A DNA stretch of 64,000 bases from Nematostella vectensis. Taxonomy: Eukaryota; Cnidaria; Anthozoa; Actiniaria; Edwardsiidae. Shown one piece after another: positions 56,184 through 64,000 of this stretch; the first letter of the stretch is position 1; each line of letters starts with the position of its first letter. Where the stretch lies: NCBI RefSeq assembly GCF_932526225.1, contig NC_064043.1:12770085-12834084 (forward strand). Reading direction: 5' to 3'. The notes below the pieces were generated by a model, which saw only the letters and a list, made by a program, of their open reading frames with translations, was not told the origin of the DNA and made no database searches. Position numbers and translations under genes: made by a program.

Positions 56184-59100
56184 CTAGAAAACAAATCTAT
56201 TGAAGGGCGCATTAAAACCGGAGCCAGGACCGCAGCTACCAGAAGGACCATTATCCCCATCGTCGTCACTACGAGGCGGATGCGAGACTCCACGACTTGC
56301 GTGACTGGACGAACGCTCGCTCTCCTGCAAAAGTAACGACACACGTTGACACAGGAAATAAACAAAAAAGATATCACAAGTTCTGAAAGGCCAGGGCACG
56401 CCTTATCGCGAGGTCTTGAGGAGGAGGAACCTCGGAGGGTTAGCTGGGTGTCAGCAGCATTTGCTGAATGTGCCATGGAAATATCAAAATTCGTTGAGAA
56501 TGCATGGTCAAAACATCATCATAACTTATCATTACTTATTTCTTAAAAACTAGAAGCAGCGGAGGCAGATTTATAATCTCAGGGGCATCATAATATATAA
56601 AGCATGTACTGAGGTGAATTTGATTTTAATTTCTTGTTAGCCCCCATACATTGATATTGATTTTACAATTTAGGTCGGACAACAAAGGGTAAGGATCATC
56701 AGGTATAATTTGAGCATTACCTGAAGGTATTGTAGGTTATCCCGCGTTACAGCATCCACTAAGTCTTGGCGTATCTCCCCATCCAGCTGCTCACCCACTC
56801 TCGCTACGGGCGCGCGACTGATGTTCTTGTAGATTAACACATAGGGAGTGTCCTTAGGAAAGCGTTTAGTAATGTCGGAAAACGACTCAAAACTTGCGTA
56901 CGAGACGCGACTGTCGTTCAAGAGATACCACGAGTTCGCGCTCGCGCTTGAGTCTTTGCCAGGCGCTGAAGCGACGTAAGGTGAAGACGAGGGAGAGGCA
57001 TTATTTGTAGCAGAAGGGCCGGCAGACGATGAGTTTGTGGTGTCAGATGATGGAGGTGTGGTGCATGATGAGCGAGGGTTAGGGTTATTCAGGGAAGGTG
57101 CTTCAGATGGCGACTTAGGGTTAGTAGGTAAGGGAGGGGCGGTAGATGATGAAGGGGTGCAAGGTGACGAGGGAGGGGCAGATTGCGGTGACTGATGGGA
57201 AGACGGTGTACGTGTTTTTCGAGGTGAGGGGAAGTTTTTGAGATTGTCCTGAGGTCGTTTGGAGGTCGTTTGCACCGATTTCGGTGCATTCTTTGTTAGG
57301 CTCACCCGACCGGAGGGTATTGCGTAGCAATAGTAGTGTCCACTCTCGGAAGACGTGCCCGAATGCACGATCACGGACGTGAGGGCATACATCGTCTCCG
57401 AAGGAAAATTCTCAACAGCAATTGTGGCGCGCAATTCCTGGAAAGGGTCATCGGTTCCAGCAGAGCCATAATCTGAGTCAAAGTCCTGTCTGGTGCATTT
57501 AGGGGGCGGAGCCTCTAGAGACTCCGATATATTTTCGTTCAATTCTACCTGAGAATTTGCACTATCATTCTCACACACAGAGTTCCGTCGCGAAGGTGGA
57601 ACACAAACATTCGACAGTTGTAACCTCGCGGGGTAAGAAACGCTTTGAAGGATCTTTGATCGCTCGTGCGTCCGTACATTATATGAGAACCTCTTTAGAG
57701 TCAATACAAGAAACATGGGCGCGTTGGCGATCACCACGCTACGCTCAGCATCCTGGAGCCCTTGGCAACGCTCGCAATGATACTGATTGGAGCCCTCGAG
57801 CATCTCCGGCTCAAAGAAGTATCCCAGCATTTCTTCTAAGGATATGGAAGGATCACTAGCCCCGATACCTGTAGCCGAAGACTTGACCTGACTGGGATAC
57901 GAGTACGCAGCAGTAGCACCACATGAACTCTCATCACTAGCCACTGCTTCCTCGTCCGGTGCGGTAATGCTTGCTGCAGGAGGGCGTTGTCCGATGTCCC
58001 CGCCCTTGAGGCTTCTGTCGGTAGCTGGGGCCTCCTCTGGGTTGTCAGGCTTGGGCGAGGAGGTGATGCTGGCCGCGTCGCGCTGGTGAGGGAAGGCGAG
58101 AGGGAGGTCTGTAAAGGCTTCTTCGCGGCAGGACACGTGGCGGCAGCGTCTACAGCTGTGAACATCAAGAAGTCTTATGTTCAAGCACCTTACAGAATAG
58201 AATGTTTGAATCTTTGAACTACATAGTTTTTACCCTTGGTATTTCAAGATAATTTTCATTAGTTAATTTCAACCTAATTAGGAAAGGGTTAAAAGAATAC
58301 GCAATCATACAGGCAAAAGACATCCTTCCTATTATTTGGTTTCGGGGGATTGTGACTTCAGATCCGGTTGGCTGCTTAGGAATAAACTGTTGCCATGCTA
58401 ATAGTAAGCGGGGACGGTAAGTTAATAAAAAGAATTTTTTGGGGGTTTTATGCCCTATAACAGCCCGTTATCTGCCAGAATCTGTAATATTAGCTATCAT
58501 TTATTCGCATACTCTCTGTATATATATTACATGTACCTGTGGCAAACAATAAGCCTCCCACTGAAGGTATCTTCAATAATATTGGAAATCATGTCCTGCC
58601 CCAGACCGGCACCAGACATGCTCCTATTTACACCCGCCTGGATTTTGTCTTCCTCCTCTAGTCTGTCCAGCATATACTTTAGGAACTCAGAGCAGTCTTG
58701 CTGTGTACCAGGTGCAAACCAGGGGGGACGAGCAGCATGAAGGAATTTGGAAGGTGCAAAGGCAGCCCGCTGTAAATGTTAAACTTACGTATAAATGGTG
58801 ATTATTCCAAGGTAAATAACCTACTGTAAATGTTGAGAATTCAAAAGTAAAGATTGGTCTATTACGTAAATCTAGGACGGATCTGACATACAGTGCAACC
58901 AGTAATTTAGCGCGTAATTTAGCAAAGAATCCCGCGTAATTTAGAGTTTTTTTCCGCGTAATTCCAGAAGCCCTGCATACATATTTCCCGTGCTCACGGT
59001 TTACCTGGTCGCGCTGTAAATGTGTAGATTATTCAAGGGTGACAAAGAACAATATGGAGGATGGTGAGATGGAATAAGCTGGGGCGGGGTGGTCCTGTAA

Positions 59101-62100
59101 AATCGACTGAAACGCGTGCTATAATTGACGGTTAACAGGCTATATGTGACAGAAAATATACCTCGCGGTAAAAACAAAGGGAAACCTTGTGCTCGCTGCC
59201 CTTGCAATAGAAAATCCTCGTTCATGTTAAAATCTGGGCACCCACCTAACCAAAAGTCCCCACTTCATGTGATTAGCCAAATACCTCCCCTTTTCCCAAT
59301 CCTGATGGGCAATTGACTTACTTGGCTCAGACTCAGAAAAGCAAACACCTCCTGGAGTTGAGATAGCACCTTGTGGCACTGTGGGACAGTCTTTTTCATC
59401 ATGACCAGTGAGCGAAACCTATGGAGATATTGCAAATATTAATTCCCTACAAGCTCTAAACAACCTGCTGTCAGTGTGGTCTCTTTACTTTAATCTTTAA
59501 ATGATATAATTGCATTTAGCTAGGCTAATGTCGCAATGGAGTGAGCGCTATACTGTATGTGATGGTCAGGCCCATGGCCAGGCGGGTTCAGGGGGGTCGG
59601 AAGAACCACCCCACTGGACTGAAATAATGAAGAAAAATTGAGCACCATTGAGATTTAGAATGAGCTACCTAAGAGAAAATGGTCCGCTAAATGGGTAAAC
59701 GAAGCCCCCCTGTTCAAAATCCTGGCTGACGGTTAACCGGACGTCACGATCTCCATCTTACACATATTTTGTATGTAGTATCCTTTAAGGACTCTTCTAG
59801 GGTAATTTGGTGAGTAGTGCAGACCCAGGCCCCCTATTTTCAGAGATGTTGCTTAAAAATAATAAGAAGTTAAAGAGAAACATGAAAGAATAAGGAATTC
59901 TCCCTATCTCTTTCTTTGATCCCCAACCACACTCTTATTGAAACTGTACAGTAGCTACAATCTCTTATGTAAAGTACTGTATGATCCTAGATAAGTCACA
60001 CAAAGCATCCATTCCCATGGGCTGAAGGCTTCTTGCAGGTAATTGTCTTAAAAAATTCTGAATTGATTAGATATCTGTATGTTCCTTGGAAATATCGAAA
60101 AATAATTTCTATTTTACTCTTCCATCATCAATTCGATTGTCCGTTTGTCATATAAGACATCAAGTTGGACTGACTGTTGGATTTTGCACCAAACCCCCCC
60201 ATCGTCGATTACTAATATCTAATTTTTAATTCAGAATTTCAGAACTAGAACCATAGATGAGTATGTTCGCCAAAGATCAGATCGATTGCATGCTTTATAG
60301 GGGCTCCAAACAGGTTTCAATTTGAAAGAATTATTTAAAACAATAACCTGCTGGAGGCCTTAATAAATCAAGTACTATTACTGATGAAAAGCATTCAATT
60401 AATTCAATGAATCTTTATTTTACGCCAAAATTATCCTCGCAATCTTTGAAAAAATGAATGCACTCTTGCCTACAAAGATCCATCCCCGAATTTACGCCCC
60501 CTGCTAAGTCAACACCCTAAGGCAACTTGTGTGAGAGGGGCAAGAGGACCAGTGTTGATTCATCAATTGCAAAGTTTGACAGGTCAGTTTTAAGCCAAAA
60601 ATTTGTGTGCTTTAAGTTGGAGTATTGTTAGGTGTTACTGTAGATTTAGAAAAAAATTCATCGCGCAAATTTCGAGATTTTTATTTTAATATAAAAATAT
60701 TGTTTCCTTTTAACTTGCATGACAAAAAATAATTTGATTTCCAAGAAGAGTGAATCTAGCGGAATCTGATAAAGCATAGATGTATTAATAAAATCTGAAA
60801 AATTTACGAAAATCGCGCCGAAAATGAGTCTTCTGTAGGGAACATAGTATATAAGCTGTTTAGCCAAAACAACCTCGGTGCACCACCTTAAAGAGCCGTT
60901 GTCAGCCACACCTTTGTTATTGTTTTTATTTCATATTGGAAGGCGCATAATGTGTAAAATCCCAGAATAACCATCTAAAAACAGAGTTTAATACTTTATT
61001 CACCAAAAGCAAATCATAAATATCCCATTGGCTTCCCCAAATCAGCTGATGAAAATGGATGCTTTTTCACACCAAGCTAGGAAGACAAAATGACTGCTGA
61101 CAGAGGAATACAACATCAGTATACTTACTCCTCAAGCATGTAGAGTGACTGTAGAACGCTGTTCATGTAACATGTGTTCCCCAGGTTAACAAGACCTGTT
61201 CTTCCTGTCTCAGACTTAGAAGTGATTCGTGGCGAGGCAAGCTGTACTGCTTGGGCTGACCACGCACTCTGTGCCAGCCATTTCCTGATCATGGCATCTG
61301 ATGGTTTTGTCATGTCCTGAATAAAAATAAAAATTGCAGTTACAGTATGAGCATTGTATAAATGCTCATAACATTTGAAGCACCCTTTTGAGTTCTTACA
61401 TTGGCATTTTGTTGTGTTCAGCACCGATCCACAGACAAATCAGCATAAATTGTAGCTATATGTACTGTATTGTCCAAATATTCCTAGATTTTAATAATAG
61501 GTAATTGACTTTAAGGTACAGTATGCTTACATCCCATTTTTGTCCTAAGAGATTTGGCTTTCTCCCTTTTTAGGGGGAGGGGGGGGGGTGATGGTGGGGA
61601 AGGGAATTTTGTTACCAGCCATCAGATATCAAATTATTAGTCCCTCATATATGAGTTGACCATACTTGTAAACAGTCAAGCACAGGGCTGTACAGTTCTG
61701 GGAAACCAGAGTGCTGGTACATGAGGCAGTGCATTAGTTCAGCTAGCGTCTGGAGACAGGCCTTGGATGATACACTGTCCTCTTTCCTTAGGCTCTTCAC
61801 AAGGTCCGGTACATGCTCAACAATCTAAAGGAGGGCAAAGCACTCATCGACTTATAACAAGGAACAACAAATAAAAAAAAAACACCATTTCAATGTAAAA
61901 TACAATGAAAGTGTTTATTGTATGTATCTGGTTAAGTGCAATTGTGAAATCTGAGCTGCAAGCTTACAGTACCATATTAACTTGAAGTAACGCCTCCCCT
62001 CCATTTAGCGCCTCCCCCGAATAAGATGACAAAGTAGTGGCTGACAGAAGCTGTTTAAGATTCCTAGTAAAGCCGGCTGATTTAGAGCTGGAAAACACTC

Positions 62101-64000
62101 TGTACTTGTAATATCTCACTTTGTGCAATATCTAGCCTACCCAACCCCTAGCCAACTATCAGGAAAATTACCTAGGAATAACTCTATGGAGCTTGTTGTG
62201 TTCTTACCAGGTGGAAGGCCTGGGGAGAGTGTTGGAAGCTGAGAAGCATATGAGATAGCACAACCATTGTGCTCTCACGAACAACAGGAAACAGAAGCCG
62301 GCTAAACACCTAGACAAAAACACATCTTAGTATTAGATACTCTAACAAACAACAGGAAACAGCAGCCGGTTGAACACATAAACAAAAACACATTTCAGTA
62401 TCAGATACTCTCACAAACAACAGGAAACAACAGCCGACAAGAAAACTTCGAAATAACAATCTATGGTTGAAATCTGATACTTGATTTAACGTTTTTCAGT
62501 TACTTGCTTGAACTAGCCAATGGAATGGATACTTTGTGTCACTTCGTATATTTTGCGGGAGAATAGAATGGCAGGATGATTGGCCTTCTTTAATGTACCA
62601 GTAATGATAAGCATCCAAATAGTTATGATATCACAAAAAGGGACAGACACAGTAATGCAGAATCTTAATATGTGATGATTTGAAGAGAAAAAATAATGGT
62701 AAAAAAGCCAAACAAAGCTATCAACATTTCAGAACACAAAATATATAAAAAAATTGACCAAAAATTTTTTTTTGAATTGAATGGAAAAAAAGCAGCAATG
62801 GCAAAAAATAAAACAGAATATTATTTCTGAGTATCTCAGACAGACCAATAAATATTAATTTGATTTGATTATTTTTGTAACCTATATTTAACCTGATGAA
62901 TAAAATATAAGTATCACAAAGCTACAAAATAATTGACACAGCATGAGGATACTGCAGGCTGTATTGTCCAATGTTAGGAATAATTGGTTCTAATTTTTTT
63001 TAAGACTTCACCCACTTTTGGACCAAAATACCCCAAGTCTACAGCATGTGGACAGTATGTACATGTAAATTAAATGAGTTACAAAATTTTTTCCACACAC
63101 AAACACACACAATACACAAATCAATATGGTATATGGTACATTATAGTCATGTGGCAACCAGTTTCTGGTCTGTCCAACATATGTAGTTGTGCTTGGAATA
63201 ATATAAATTTATATATGGTCAAAATTTGGCACAGTTTTTACTATCACTAAATGGGGATTACCTTACACTGCTGATATAGCAGTCATAATGGCAAATAATA
63301 AGATTCAGTAGCAATGTCTTTAGTGAATGCGTAGTAACTAGAGGGAGACCAACTATGGTCATTAAGAGACAATATGAAACTTTCACAGCCTGTTAGCCTG
63401 TTTACTTACTGTAGCAGTTAAATTGTTTGGTTACAGTAAGATTTTTGCAAAAAGAATTAAACAGACTAAAAGTACGGTATATGGCTTCTTGTGACTAAAC
63501 TTCCCTAAGGCATTTTATACCTTGTCTAAGCCTAATGCAACAATACAGTCAAGTCAAAATCATAATCTGCATCAAAACACATTATATTGTTCTCTTGGGC
63601 AAAAAACACTATGTATTTTAAAATGATAGCTTATTACCACCTACTTGTGGTAATTTTTCCAGGGTGACATTAATGAGGACACCATGTTTTCCAGACATTG
63701 CCAGAGCACGCAGAAAAGATACGATCCATTGGTCAACCCTTTTACCGCCAGGCCAGGAAAGCCAACTTATCATGCGCCCTAGTGCAAGGGCCATACGCTC
63801 GTCTGTGACTGCAGGATTAGAGGCAGCAAGTCTTGTCGCAGTCGTAATAACCTCAGGGGAAAAAAATCCCACAACAGAGGCAAGGGCAACCGATGGGTTA
63901 GTTCCTGGCATAGATATTACATTGAAGATTTCTGTCAAAACTGGAAATAACAAATTCTGGTTCTTCGTCCATATCTGATTAAGCAATGCTCCAATAAGTC
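56184..64000 (-). CDS. USP38: USP38 ubiquitin-specific protease, 5' part beyond window
   Basis: Eight minus-strand exons: 56184-56324, 56721-58155, 58537-58769, 59322-59418, 61129-61316, 61666-61824, 62208-62309 and 63645 to beyond 64000. All junction phases agree. From the 5' side: an alpha-helical N-terminal repeat region (SVALASVVGFF, ALGRMISWLSWP, VLSHMLLSFQHSPQAFHL, GFPELYSPVL); the Cys box GLVNLGNTCYMNSVLQSLYM with the catalytic Cys; QQDCSEFLKYMLDRL; a CxxC site EAFTDLPLAF; YHCERCQGLQDAE; LVLTLKRFSY; the His box SGTSSESGHYYCYA; and a WYLLNDSRVSYASF box. The C-terminus GSCGPGSGFN..FNRFVF matches the conserved end of USP38. A Ser/Pro-rich low-complexity insert lies between the His box and the WYLLNDSRV box. 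The family removes ubiquitin from proteins including chromatin and innate-signalling factors. Confidence 0.94.
59419..61128. other. Longest USP38 intron within the window, no exon seen
   Basis: This 1.7 kb AT-rich intron separates the Cys-box exon from the next exon. Its ends are consensus. No repeat with clear inverted ends and no extra exon was recognised. Confidence 0.5.
62276..62440. repeat. Tandem duplication of a USP38 exon-intron junction
   Basis: The block ACAACAGGAAACAG, CAGCCGG, GAACAC, ACAAAAACACAT and TCAGTATCAGATACTCT occurs about two and a half times. The leftmost copy includes the first ~30 coding bases of exon 62208-62309 and its acceptor. In the next copy the acceptor TAG is changed (ACATAAAC), so only the exon-proximal site should function. 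Confidence 0.8.
62441..63644. other. USP38 intron, no exon seen
   Basis: AT-rich 1.2 kb between exons 62208-62309 and 63645-64000. Several A/T homopolymers and a (CA)n-like tract at about 63095-63120 are present. No coding sequence or inverted-repeat element was recognised. Confidence 0.5.

Overview
The window is animal nuclear DNA. Its genes are split into many short exons with consensus GT-AG junctions, its introns are rich in short inverted-repeat transposons and simple repeats, and its core genes have near-vertebrate exon content (GUF1, MFSD12, USP38). The lineage-specific part (PAN/fibrinogen-like secreted proteins, expanded sulfotransferases, the style of the inverted-repeat elements) suggests a cnidarian, most likely an anthozoan such as Nematostella. 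That assignment is inference; no species marker was searched.

Left part (1-28 kb): recently duplicated accessory genes. A segment of about 4 kb carrying the last three exons of a fibrinogen-like secreted protein occurs at 1-3553 and again at 8215-12253. A PAN/apple exon at 6372-6586 precedes the second copy. Two nearly identical cytosolic sulfotransferase (SULT) genes lie on the minus strand at 14589-19071 and 23117-26272. A broken third copy of the SULT last exon sits at about 4119-4874 and is cut off by a 1.1 kb inverted-repeat transposon. The first intact SULT gene has a 2.25 kb transposon, with a 9-bp target duplication, inserted 15 bp upstream of its start codon. This moves its ancestral upstream sequence to 21342-21560.

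Middle part (28-49 kb): single-copy housekeeping genes on the minus strand. GUF1 (EF4/LepA-type ribosome back-translocase of mitochondria) has 21 exons resolved at 28399-36941, with the extreme 5' end unresolved. MFSD12 (lysosome/melanosome-type MFS transporter) has nine exons at 40061-48458. Several short inverted-repeat elements lie in their introns and between them.

Right part (49-64 kb): a three-exon type II Golgi carbohydrate sulfotransferase of the CHST8-14 class on the plus strand (51946-54549). Its last coding bases seed an 80-bp tandem array running past the stop codon, and a 14-bp minisatellite abuts its last acceptor. The deubiquitinase USP38 follows on the minus strand (56184 to beyond 64000, 5' end missing).

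I saw no bacterial-type operon, CRISPR array, rRNA or tRNA gene. The most notable features are how duplication and transposition have reshaped the sulfotransferase/fibrinogen-like block, and how tandem arrays arise from exon ends. I cannot point to a convincing new multi-gene system.
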